From: Betaproteobacteria bacterium
Lineage (GTDB): Bacteria > Pseudomonadota > Gammaproteobacteria > Burkholderiales > SG8-41
Assembly: GCA_021414185.1 (NCBI GenBank)
Contig: JAIOOZ010000286.1
Location: 1-13,401 of the forward strand
Direction of reading: 5' to 3'
DNA length: 13,401 nucleotides
Shown here: piece by piece, positions 6,635-13,401 of the stretch
Position numbering within the stretch: position 1 is the first letter of the stretch
Layout of the letters: the number at the start of each line of letters is the position of its first letter
Notes under the pieces: model-generated
Database searches by the model: none
What the model was told of the DNA's origin: nothing
Seen by the model: only the letters and a program-made list of their open reading frames with translations
Program-made: the position numbers and the translations under genes

Positions 6635-8593
6635 ATGACGAGTCAACTCGAAAAAGAAGTCGCCCACTACCAAGAGTGGCGCGACCAGATGATTTCAGGG
6701 ATCGAGTCCTACAAGGCCTGGCTCGATACCAACGGCTATGCCGACATCCAGCAGTCGCTGCGCATCTACGATTTGATCGAGAGCCTGCGCAACGACCGCA
6801 TGACGCTGGCATTTCTCGCCGAGTTTTCGCGCGGCAAGACCGAACTCATCAACGCCATGTTCTTCTCCGACTTCAAGCAGCGCCTGCTGCCGTCGAACGT
6901 CGGCCGCACCACCATGTGCCCGACCGAGATCTTTCACGACGCGGCAGAAGAACCGTACATGCGCCTCTTGCCGATCGAGACGCGCAAGCGGCAGGAAACC
7001 GTCAGCGCGCTCAAACGCCAGCAGGTCGAGTGGATCAAGGTGCGGCTGAATGTCGATTCGCGCGAAGACATGGCCGAGGCGATGAAGCACCTGGTCGAAG
7101 TCAAAATGGTCAGCATCGACGAGGCGCGCACGCTCGGCCTGTGGGACGACAACGATCCGATGATTTCGACCATGGTGAAAAAAGAGGGCGACAAGGTGGA
7201 AATCCCCGCCTGGCGCCACGCCATGATCAGTTATCCGCACCCGCTCCTGAAAAGCGGCCTGATCGTGCTCGACACGCCGGGCCTCAACGCGCTCGGCACT
7301 GAGCCCGAACTCACGCTGTCGATGATCCCGAACGCTCACGCCGTGCTGTTCCTGCTCGCCATGGACACCGGCGTCACCAAGTCCGACCTCGACGTGTGGC
7401 AGAAATACGTGCAGCCGGCGGCCACGCGCCGCATCGCGGTGCTGAACAAGATCGACCTCATGTGGGATGACCTTAAAACCGACGCCGAAATCGCCGTTGA
7501 CGTCGAGCGCCAGCTCGAACAGACCGCGACGCTGCTCGCGCTGCCGCGCACCCACGTGATGGCAATTTCCGCGCAAAAAGCGCTGCTCGCGCGCGTGCGC
7601 GGCGACAACACGCTGCTGGCGCGCACCGGCATCGAACAGCTCGAATACCTGCTCGCCTCCGAAATCATTCCGGCCAAGCAGGAAATCATGCGCGCCGCGG
7701 TGCAGCGCGAAATCGGCAGCATGGTCGATGCTTCGCGCGTCGCCGTCACCAACCAGCTGTCCGCCACCGAAACGGAACTGAAAGAACTCGCCGCGATGTC
7801 CGGCAAGAGCCGCGGCATGGCGCAGGCGATGGTCGCGCGCCTTGAAGTCGACCGCAAGAATTACCAGGACACCATTCAGACGTTCCGCAACACATTCAAC
7901 ACCGTGACCAACCAGGGCGCGACGCTGTTAAAGCAGCTCGACGACGATCGCCTCGACGACATCGTCAACAAGGACCGCAAGTTCATCGAAGACGCGTGGA
8001 CGACGGCCGGGCTGTGGAAAAACATGCAGGCGCTGTTCCAGCACTTCACCGGGGTGTCGGCGAAAATACTTAATTTCGCCAACCAGATCAAAACCCTCGT
8101 TGATGCGACCTACGCCCACTTTCACGAGAAGTTCGGGTTCGCGCGCCTCTCACCGCCGGCGCTCAACCTCGAAAAACACACGCTGACCATGACCGGCATG
8201 CAGCAAACGGCCAGCCAGTTCTGCCATGACCCGGTCAACATGGCCAAGTACAAGGATTTTCTGGTCAAGCGGTTTTATGAAAGCCTGGTCGGCGAAGCGC
8301 GCCAGATTTTCGAGATGACGCGGCTCGACGCCGAGACGTGGCTGAAGTCGGCGTTAAATCCGCTCAACCTGCAGATCAAGGAGCACGAAAAAGTGCTTGC
8401 CAAGCGCATCGACAACTTCAAGAAAATCCGCGACAACATCAGCTCGGTCGAGGACCGCATGAAGCACCTGCAAAAGCTGCAGGTTGCTTTACAGGACCAG
8501 GCGCGCGTGCTGACCGGCATCAAGACCAGCCTCGACGGCGAAGCGTCAGCCGTGAAGCCTGCCGCAAAACCGGCATTGGCGGAAGTCGCCTGA
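6635..8593 (+). CDS. Bacterial dynamin-like GTPase (GTPase-competent paralogue)
   Basis: A 652-residue large GTPase of the dynamin-like type, a family of membrane-remodelling GTPases in bacteria. The N-terminal GTPase domain shows a P-loop AEFSRGKT at 62-69 (the first position is Ala instead of the usual Gly; K68 and T69 kept), switch I with RTTMCPT at 91-97, G3 DTPG at 213-216, G4 NKID at 271-274 and a possible G5 ISA near 311-313. A long helical part follows (about 340-630) with AWTTAGLWK near 454-462 and an aromatic, hydrophobic stretch to about 490 that might contact membrane (inference); no clear membrane-spanning helix is seen. The tail ends KPAAKPALAEVA, like its paralogue. An in-frame TGA at 6626 forces the start to ATG 6635, which also matches the paralogue N-terminus. 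The ribosome binding site is poor. Cellular role is unknown. Confidence 0.88.
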   Translation: MTSQLEKEVAHYQEWRDQMISGIESYKAWLDTNGYADIQQSLRIYDLIESLRNDRMTLAFLAEFSRGKTELINAMFFSDFKQRLLPSNVGRTTMCPTEIFHDAAEEPYMRLLPIETRKRQETVSALKRQQVEWIKVRLNVDSREDMAEAMKHLVEVKMVSIDEARTLGLWDDNDPMISTMVKKEGDKVEIPAWRHAMISYPHPLLKSGLIVLDTPGLNALGTEPELTLSMIPNAHAVLFLLAMDTGVTKSDLDVWQKYVQPAATRRIAVLNKIDLMWDDLKTDAEIAVDVERQLEQTATLLALPRTHVMAISAQKALLARVRGDNTLLARTGIEQLEYLLASEIIPAKQEIMRAAVQREIGSMVDASRVAVTNQLSATETELKELAAMSGKSRGMAQAMVARLEVDRKNYQDTIQTFRNTFNTVTNQGATLLKQLDDDRLDDIVNKDRKFIEDAWTTAGLWKNMQALFQHFTGVSAKILNFANQIKTLVDATYAHFHEKFGFARLSPPALNLEKHTLTMTGMQQTASQFCHDPVNMAKYKDFLVKRFYESLVGEARQIFEMTRLDAETWLKSALNPLNLQIKEHEKVLAKRIDNFKKIRDNISSVEDRMKHLQKLQVALQDQARVLTGIKTSLDGEASAVKPAAKPALAEVA

Positions 8594-8635
8594 GCCTGCG
8601 CGCCGCCGTGCGCTAAACGACACCTAAAGCGACAC
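8594..8635. other. Convergent intergenic gap with a short direct repeat
   Basis: Only 42 bases separate the stop of the dynamin-like gene from the stop of the convergent PPK2 gene. CGACACCTA occurs twice, at 8618-8626 and 8630-8638; the second copy contains the PPK2 stop codon. No hairpin with a T-run is visible, so how transcription from the two sides ends is not apparent. Confidence 0.5.
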
Positions 8636-10111
8636 CTAGAGCGCGGCTTCGATGCGCTCACAAAGGGTTTTCAGGATAGCAATGCGGGCCGAGTACTTGT
8701 CGTTAGCCGGCACCAGGACCCACGGCGCGGACTCATTGCTGGTGCGCTCCACCATGTCGCACACGGCGCGCTCGTAGTCATTCCACTTCTTGCGATTGCG
8801 CCAGTCGTCCGGTGTGATCTTGAAACTCTTGAACGGTGTCTTCTCGCGCGCGCGGAACCGTTTCAGTTGCTCTTCCTTGGTAATGGTAAGCCAGAACTTG
8901 GTCACGATACCGCCCGCCTCGACCATTTCTTCCTCAAAATCGTTGATCTCGCGATAGGCGCGCATCCAGTCTTCTTCCGGGCATAGTTTCTCGACCCGCT
9001 CGACCAGCACGCGGCCGTACCACGAGCGGTCGAAAATCGTCGCTCGGCCGCAGCGCGGCAGGCTGCGCCAGAACCGCCATAAATACGGCTGCGCGCGCTC
9101 TTCCTCGGTCGGCGCCGCGGTCGGTATGACCGTGTAATGGCGCGCGTCGAGCGCGCCCGTGATGCGACGTATGCTGCCGCCCTTGCCCGCGGCGTCGGCG
9201 CCTTCGAACACGACGATCAGCGACTTGCGGCAGAATTTTTTGTGCCGCAATAAAAGATTGAGCTGTCCCTGGTATTTTTCGAGCTTGCGCCGGTATTCAT
9301 CGCGCGGGAGCCGCTTTTCGTAGTCGAGGGCGGAAAGCACCGTGCGGCGGTCGAGCGCCGGCTTCGGCAATGCGGCGGCCCGGCTGATGGGGGGCCGGGC
9401 ACCCGTCATGCGCTTGGTTACCGCATCGAGCAGCGTGCTGCCGGCCGTCAGGTAACGGTAGTTCGGGTCCGCGCCCTCAATCACGATCCATGGCGCGTGG
9501 GCCGCGCTCGTTTCACGCAACGCGTTTTCCGACACCTTGCGAAACTTGTCGTAAAGCCGGAAACGCTTCCACTCCTCGTCGGTCACGCGCCAGCGCGTCT
9601 TGGGGTCGGCGGCGAGCGCATTGAGGCGTTTTTTCTGCGCCTGCTTCGACAGGTGAAACCAGAACTTGAGGATCAACGCGCCTTCATCGACCAGCATGCG
9701 CTCGAAGTGCGAGATTTCCTCCATCGCGAGCTCGAGCTGGGCGTCATTGGTCTGGCCGAGCACGCGGTTGACGATCGGCTCGGTGTGCCACGCACCGAAC
9801 AGGATGCCGATGCGGCCTTTGGGCGGCAGCGCGCGCCAGTAGCGCCACATGCGCGGCCGCTCGCGTTCTTCGTCGGACATCTCGCCAAACGCGTGGGTGA
9901 TGATGTGGCGCGGATCCATCCATTCGTTCAGGATGTTGACGGTTTCGCCTTTGCCCGCGCCGTCGACACCGCCGATGACGATGATGACCGGAAAGTTTTT
10001 TTTGGCGAGCAGGTCGTATTGCGCTTTGAGCAGCGCCTCGCGCAATCCGGGCTCCGCGCGGTCGTATTCGCGGTCCGAAATGCGGTGGCCAAGTTCGGCG
10101 GATTCAAACAT
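8636..10111 (-). CDS. pap: Two-domain PPK2-type polyphosphate:AMP phosphotransferase
   Basis: Cytoplasmic enzyme of the PPK2 family (class II, two fused domains) that phosphorylates AMP to ADP using polyphosphate. The 491 residues contain two homologous P-loop kinase domains. The N-terminal one (about 20-235) has Walker A GGVDGAGKGE from 47, but FGAWHTEP at the place of the catalytic FDRSWY motif. The C-terminal one (about 265-490) has GADAAGKGG at 304-312 and FDRSWYGRVLVERV from 360, plus the lid-type arginines. In known two-domain members the C-terminal half is the active one, which agrees with the motifs here. The ATG at 10111 has a GGAG eight bases upstream. It lies 22 bases after rng on the same strand, so is likely the last gene of that unit. 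An ADP- or GDP-specific activity cannot be excluded from sequence alone. Confidence 0.9.
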   Translation of the reverse strand: MFESAELGHRISDREYDRAEPGLREALLKAQYDLLAKKNFPVIIVIGGVDGAGKGETVNILNEWMDPRHIITHAFGEMSDEERERPRMWRYWRALPPKGRIGILFGAWHTEPIVNRVLGQTNDAQLELAMEEISHFERMLVDEGALILKFWFHLSKQAQKKRLNALAADPKTRWRVTDEEWKRFRLYDKFRKVSENALRETSAAHAPWIVIEGADPNYRYLTAGSTLLDAVTKRMTGARPPISRAAALPKPALDRRTVLSALDYEKRLPRDEYRRKLEKYQGQLNLLLRHKKFCRKSLIVVFEGADAAGKGGSIRRITGALDARHYTVIPTAAPTEEERAQPYLWRFWRSLPRCGRATIFDRSWYGRVLVERVEKLCPEEDWMRAYREINDFEEEMVEAGGIVTKFWLTITKEEQLKRFRAREKTPFKSFKITPDDWRNRKKWNDYERAVCDMVERTSNESAPWVLVPANDKYSARIAILKTLCERIEAAL

Positions 10112-10133
10112 GATGGATGCTCCGTGACTGGCG

Positions 10134-11594
10134 CTACATCAGCACGATATCGAACTGTTCCTGGTTGTACTGCGACTCGACCTGCAGAGAAACCGGCTTG
10201 CCGATGAAATCCGACAGCATGGCGAGGCTTTGCGATTCTTCGTCGAGAAACATGTCGATCACGTGCTGCGAAGCAAGGATGCGGAATTCGCGCGCCTCGA
10301 ACTGGCGCGCTTCACGCAGGAGCTCGCGCAGCACCTGGTAGCACACCGTCTGCGCGGTCTTCAGCTCGCCGCGTCCTTCGCACACCGGGCACGGTTCGCA
10401 CAGCACGTGGGCGAGGCTTTCGCGCGTGCGTTTGCGCGTCATCTCCACCAGCCCCAGCTGCGTAAAGCCGTTCACCGTCATCCGTGTGCGGTCGCGCGCG
10501 AGCGCCTTGCGGAACTCGTTGAGCACCGCGTTCTTGTGCTCCTCGCTGTCCATGTCGATGAAGTCGATGATGATGATGCCGCCGAGATTGCGCAACCGCA
10601 GCTGCCGCGCGATGACCAGCGAGGCCTCGAGATTGGTCTTGAATATCGTCTCGTCGAAGCTGCGCCCGCCAACGAAGCCGCCGGTATTCACGTCGACCGT
10701 GGTCAGCGCTTCGGTCTGGTCGATGATCAGGTAGCCGCCGGACTTCAGATCGACGCGGCGCGCCAGCGCTTTCTCGATTTCGTCCTCCACACTGTAGAGA
10801 TCGAATATCGGCCGTTCACCGGCGTAGTGTTCGAGTTTCGCGGCGACGTTCGGCATGAACTCGAGCGCGAATGCCTCGACTTTCTGGAATGTTTCACGCG
10901 AGTCGATCAGGATGCGCGTGGTTTCCTCGTTGGCGAAATCGCGCAGCACGCGCTGGCTGAGATTCAGATCCTGGTAGAGCAGTGCGGCCGGCGCCGCCGA
11001 CTTCGCCTTGGCCTGGATGTCTTTCCACAGCTTGCCGAGGTATTCGACGTCGGCGCTCAACTCCTGGTCGCTCGCTGCCTCGGCCATGGTACGTATGATG
11101 AAACCGCCCGTGGTCTCGGGCGGCAGCAGTTGCTGCAGTTTCTCGCGCAGATGGACACGTTCGCCCTCGTCGCCGATGCGCTGCGAAATGCCGATGTGGG
11201 ATTCCTGCGGCAGGTACACGAGCAGCCGTCCGGCGATGCTGATCTGGGTGGAAAGCCGCGCGCCCTTGGTGCCGATCGGGTCTTTCACCACCTGCACCAT
11301 CAGGTTCTGCCCTTCCGCGAGCAGCTTCTCGATCGGCTTGGCCTCGCCGCCTTCCTGGCGGTGCCCCTGCCCCCAGATGTCGGCGACATGCAGGAAGGCC
11401 GCGCGCGCGCCGCCGATGTCGATAAACGCGGACTGCATGCCGGGCAGCACGCGCACCACGCGGCCCATGCAGACATTGCCGACCAGCCCGCGCGCTGACC
11501 CGCGTTCGACCTGCACTTCCTGCACCACGCCCTGCTGGACGACGGCGACACGCGTCTCCTGCGGCGTAACGTTGATGAGGATTTCTTCGGTCAC
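10134..11594 (-). CDS. rng: Ribonuclease G
   Basis: Endoribonuclease of the RNase E/G family that matures the 5' end of 16S rRNA and takes part in mRNA decay. The 486 residues match RNase G (about 489 in E. coli), and there is no long C-terminal scaffold as in RNase E. An S1-like RNA-binding region occupies about 38-128 (GNVCMGRVVRVLPGMQSAFIDIG region). The DNase I-like catalytic region has the metal-binding aspartates D301 (in TTVDVNTGGF) and D344 (in IIIIDFIDMD). A zinc-link CPVC is at 402-405. The start is GTG at 11594 with CGAGG five bases upstream; it begins ten bases after the maf stop. The order maf then rng is common in proteobacteria. Confidence 0.95.
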   Translation of the reverse strand: MTEEILINVTPQETRVAVVQQGVVQEVQVERGSARGLVGNVCMGRVVRVLPGMQSAFIDIGGARAAFLHVADIWGQGHRQEGGEAKPIEKLLAEGQNLMVQVVKDPIGTKGARLSTQISIAGRLLVYLPQESHIGISQRIGDEGERVHLREKLQQLLPPETTGGFIIRTMAEAASDQELSADVEYLGKLWKDIQAKAKSAAPAALLYQDLNLSQRVLRDFANEETTRILIDSRETFQKVEAFALEFMPNVAAKLEHYAGERPIFDLYSVEDEIEKALARRVDLKSGGYLIIDQTEALTTVDVNTGGFVGGRSFDETIFKTNLEASLVIARQLRLRNLGGIIIIDFIDMDSEEHKNAVLNEFRKALARDRTRMTVNGFTQLGLVEMTRKRTRESLAHVLCEPCPVCEGRGELKTAQTVCYQVLRELLREARQFEAREFRILASQHVIDMFLDEESQSLAMLSDFIGKPVSLQVESQYNQEQFDIVLM

Positions 11595-11604
11595 GCGGGC
11601 CTCG

Positions 11605-12207
11605 TTAAAATTTGGATGCGATGCCGAAACGCCGCAGCAGTTCGGCGGTCTCGATGAGCGGCAGGCCCATGATGCCTGAATAACTGCCGGTCAACGCACG
11701 CACAAAAATCGCGGCGTGACCCTGAATCGCGTAAGCCCCGGCCTTGTCGAGCGGCTCGCTGCCAGCGACATAGTCGCGGATTTCAGCATCCTCCATCTGG
11801 CGAAATTCTACCGCCGAGGCGGACAGGGCAGTTTCCAGGCGGTCTTGCTGCGCAACCGCCACCGCGGTCAACACCTGGTGTGTTTTGCCGGACAGGCGCC
11901 GCAACAGGCGTTGCGCATGTTCCGCATCGTCTGGTTTGCCGAGGATCTCGCCGTCGAGCACGACCGTCGTATCAGCGGCGAGCAGCGGATGCGCCCGCAG
12001 CTTGCGCGCCGTCAGTTGCCGCGCACCCAGTTCCGCCTTGGCGCGCGCGAGCCGCATGACATAAGCGTCCGGTGCTTCACCGGCTAGCGGTGTCTCGTCA
12101 ACGTCCGCGCCCTGCAACTCCTCGAACGCAACGCCGAGCTGCTGCAGCAATTCGCGCCGCCGCGGGCTGCGCGAGGCAAGGTAAATTCGGCATTCGCTGC
12201 GCGTCAT
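11605..12207 (-). CDS. maf: Maf-type nucleoside triphosphate pyrophosphatase (YhdE-like)
   Basis: Maf family house-cleaning enzyme that hydrolyses non-canonical or surplus nucleoside triphosphates to monophosphates; the YhdE subgroup acts on dTTP and UTP. The 200-residue product is of normal size. Motifs are in order: LASRSPRRRELL at 10-21, DVDE at 35-38, AADTTVVLDG from 77 with LGKP at 89-92, SGKTHQV from 106, DKAGAYAIQG at 154-163 and GSYSGIMGLPL from 174. The last two favour the YhdE subgroup over YceF. The ATG at 12207 has no clear ribosome binding site; the region upstream is filled by a palindromic repeat (12217-12285). It sits between rlmH and rng on the same strand. Confidence 0.93.
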   Translation of the reverse strand: MTRSECRIYLASRSPRRRELLQQLGVAFEELQGADVDETPLAGEAPDAYVMRLARAKAELGARQLTARKLRAHPLLAADTTVVLDGEILGKPDDAEHAQRLLRRLSGKTHQVLTAVAVAQQDRLETALSASAVEFRQMEDAEIRDYVAGSEPLDKAGAYAIQGHAAIFVRALTGSYSGIMGLPLIETAELLRRFGIASKF

Positions 12208-12216
12208 GAAAACCAG

Positions 12217-12285
12217 GATAGACGCCAGGCGATAGACGATAGAAGGAAATTTCGATCTTCCGTCTCTCGTCTCTCGTCTATCGCC
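12217..12285. repeat. Palindromic repeat built of 7-base units between rlmH and maf
   Basis: GGCGATAGACGA at 12228-12239 is the exact reverse complement of TCGTCTATCGCC at 12274-12285. The arms consist of short units: GATAGAC at 12217 and 12231, GATAGAA at 12238, and CGTCTCT, CGTCTCT, CGTCTAT at 12261-12281. The inner GAAGG (12242-12246) can also pair with CTTCC (12257-12261). The element fills most of the 85-base gap between rlmH and maf and lies ten bases before the maf ATG. It may be one copy of a dispersed repeat, but copy number cannot be judged here. Confidence 0.75.
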
Positions 12286-12292
12286 TCTCCCC

Positions 12293-12769
12293 TCATTCCC
12301 TATGGTACGGATGCCCCGCCAGCAGCGACACCGCGCGGTAGAGCTGCTCGGCGAGCAGGATGCGGCAAAGTCCGTGCGGCAGCGTCATTGGCGACAATGA
12401 CAGCAATAGGTCGGCGTCCTGCTGCAGCGCGCGCGCCGTGCCGTCGGCGCCGCCGATGATGAATGCGACATCGTCGCCCTCCTGCTTCCAGCGCTCGATG
12501 CGGCGCGCGAGCTCAGCCGTAGACCATGCCTTGCCGCGCTCGTCGAGCACGACTTTGCGGCTGCGCGCCGGCAGCGCTGCGCGTACGCGCTCCGCTTCGA
12601 CTGCGAGCCATTGCTGGGTGGATTTTTCACCGCTGCCGGCGCGCGCGGCCGGCTTGATTTCGGTCAGTTCAATGCGCGCTTCGCGCGGCATGCGTTGCGC
12701 ATATTCGGCAAACCCGGCGTTGATCCACGCCGGCATCTTGTGGCCGACCGCCACGATCCGGATTTTCAT
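12293..12769 (-). CDS. rlmH: 23S rRNA pseudouridine-1915 N3-methyltransferase RlmH
   Basis: SPOUT-class SAM-dependent methyltransferase (formerly YbeA) that methylates pseudouridine 1915 in helix 69 of 23S rRNA in the assembled 70S ribosome. The 158 residues compare with 155 in E. coli. The signature C-terminal trefoil-knot sequences are present: FIIGGADG at 103-110, LSLSPMTLPHGLCR at 123-136, EQLYRA at 141-146 and the terminal HPYHRE at 153-158. The N-terminus is MKIRIVAVGHKMPAW, as expected. It begins 15 bases after rsfS, its usual neighbour, and is on the same strand. The stop is eight bases from the palindromic repeat that separates it from maf. Confidence 0.96.
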   Translation of the reverse strand: MKIRIVAVGHKMPAWINAGFAEYAQRMPREARIELTEIKPAARAGSGEKSTQQWLAVEAERVRAALPARSRKVVLDERGKAWSTAELARRIERWKQEGDDVAFIIGGADGTARALQQDADLLLSLSPMTLPHGLCRILLAEQLYRAVSLLAGHPYHRE

Positions 12770-12784
12770 GCGCGGAAATGGCGA

Positions 12785-13147
12785 TCAGCGCGCGCGACCG
12801 GCCGCGCGCTTCCCGGGCACGACGGCCGCAGCGCCCCACAGCTCTTCGAGATTGTAATGCAGGCGTATCGCCGGCTGCATGATGTGAACGACGATAGAAC
12901 CCAGATCGACCAGCACCCATTCGCCGGAGTCGGTGCCTTCGACCCCATGCACCGTGGCGCCGAGCGCCTTTGCTTTTTCCTGCACATTGTTGGCGAGCGC
13001 CTTGTTCTGCCGCACCGAGTCGCCGCTCACGACGATCACCTTGTCGAACAGTGCCGTTATGCGGCGCACATCGAGTACCACAATGTCGCGTCCCTTGATG
13101 TCCTCGAGCGCGTCCACGGTGGTCTTGACCAGTTTATCGAGCCTCAT
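12785..13147 (-). CDS. rsfS: Ribosomal silencing factor RsfS
   Basis: RsfS (YbeB/Iojap family) binds ribosomal protein L14 (uL14) on the 50S subunit and blocks subunit joining when nutrients are short. The 120 residues include the family core: DIVVLDVRRIT from 21, DKVIVVSG from 35, QNKALANNV around 47-55 and GEWVLVDLGSIVVHIM at 75-90. The C-terminus is slightly long and basic (GKRAAGRAR). The ATG at 13147 has a near-perfect AGGAGGTG ribosome binding site. It overlaps the nadD 3' end by 14 bases, the classic nadD-rsfS coupling, and is followed by rlmH. Confidence 0.96.
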   Translation of the reverse strand: MRLDKLVKTTVDALEDIKGRDIVVLDVRRITALFDKVIVVSGDSVRQNKALANNVQEKAKALGATVHGVEGTDSGEWVLVDLGSIVVHIMQPAIRLHYNLEELWGAAAVVPGKRAAGRAR

Positions 13148-13401
13148 TCACCTCCTGCGTAACGTAAAGATCATGGCTTCGAATATAGTCGAGAACCGGA
13201 TCGGGAAGCAAATAGCGCGGGCTGACCCGGCGCGCGAGCGAGTCGCGGATCAGCGAGGCCGAAATATCGAGCGCGGCTATCGCCTGCGTCGCGATGCCGC
13301 CGGCCGGCGACAAATGCACGGCGAACGGCTGGTGAAGCTGGCGCGCCGCGTATTCGCGCGCGAGCGGCTCCGGCATGCGCGCCGGCCACGACTCCGGCGG
13401 A
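13134..13401 (-). CDS. nadD: Nicotinate-nucleotide adenylyltransferase NadD (5' part beyond window)
   Basis: Cytoplasmic enzyme of NAD synthesis that adenylates nicotinate mononucleotide to deamido-NAD. Only the last 88 or so residues are in the window; the N-terminal HxGH nucleotide-binding motif lies to the right of the edge. The visible end contains the family C-terminal signature: ALDISASLIRDSLARR, then SPRYLLPDPVLDYIRSHDLY. The Ile-Ser-x-Ser-x-Ile-Arg pattern is the ISSTxIR adenylyltransferase motif with A and L substitutions. The frame is open to the window edge. Its stop overlaps the rsfS start by 14 bases. The identification is supported strongly by rsfS and rlmH downstream. Confidence 0.88.
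   Translation of the reverse strand, partial: PPESWPARMPEPLAREYAARQLHQPFAVHLSPAGGIATQAIAALDISASLIRDSLARRVSPRYLLPDPVLDYIRSHDLYVTQEVNEAR

Noticed and set aside
10230..11498. A 422-codon open frame on the plus strand
   Set aside because: It is antisense to rng, whose motifs are intact, and shows no recognisable domain.

Overview
The window looks like chromosomal DNA of a betaproteobacterium. It is GC-rich and densely coded, and its two conserved gene blocks have an order I recognise from that class. One block is pilT-pilU divergent from yggS-proC-yggT-yggU; the other is nadD-rsfS-rlmH-maf-rng. Genus and species cannot be read from it.

Layout. Positions 1-2104 (minus) carry pilT followed by pilU, the retraction ATPases of type IV pili; pilU runs off the left edge. 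From 2197 the plus strand carries a damaged yggS, proC, yggT and a DUF167 (yggU) gene. These lead by a 28-base overlap into two tandem dynamin-like GTPase paralogues (4586-6475 and 6635-8593). From the right edge, the minus strand carries nadD (partial), rsfS, rlmH, maf, rng and a two-domain PPK2-type polyphosphate:AMP phosphotransferase gene. That series ends head-on against the second dynamin-like gene at about 8600.

How the genes may work together. The right block is ordinary housekeeping: NAD synthesis, ribosome silencing, 23S rRNA methylation, nucleotide sanitation and RNA processing, with a polyphosphate-driven ADP-forming enzyme at its end. The left block combines pilus retraction, PLP homeostasis, proline synthesis and membrane proteins of unknown role.

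The most interesting part is the dynamin-like pair. The downstream copy keeps recognisable GTPase motifs G1, G3 and G4. The upstream copy is full length and strongly conserved in its helical C-terminal half but has lost the key residues of all three, so it looks like a pseudo-GTPase partner of the active copy.

Two palindromic repeats, each with arms built from short tandem units, sit between genes: 2743-2854 (overlapping the yggS stop) and about 12217-12285 (just before maf). yggS carries an out-of-frame internal deletion. No tRNA, rRNA, CRISPR array or insertion sequence was seen, and no gene-free stretch exceeds 160 bases.
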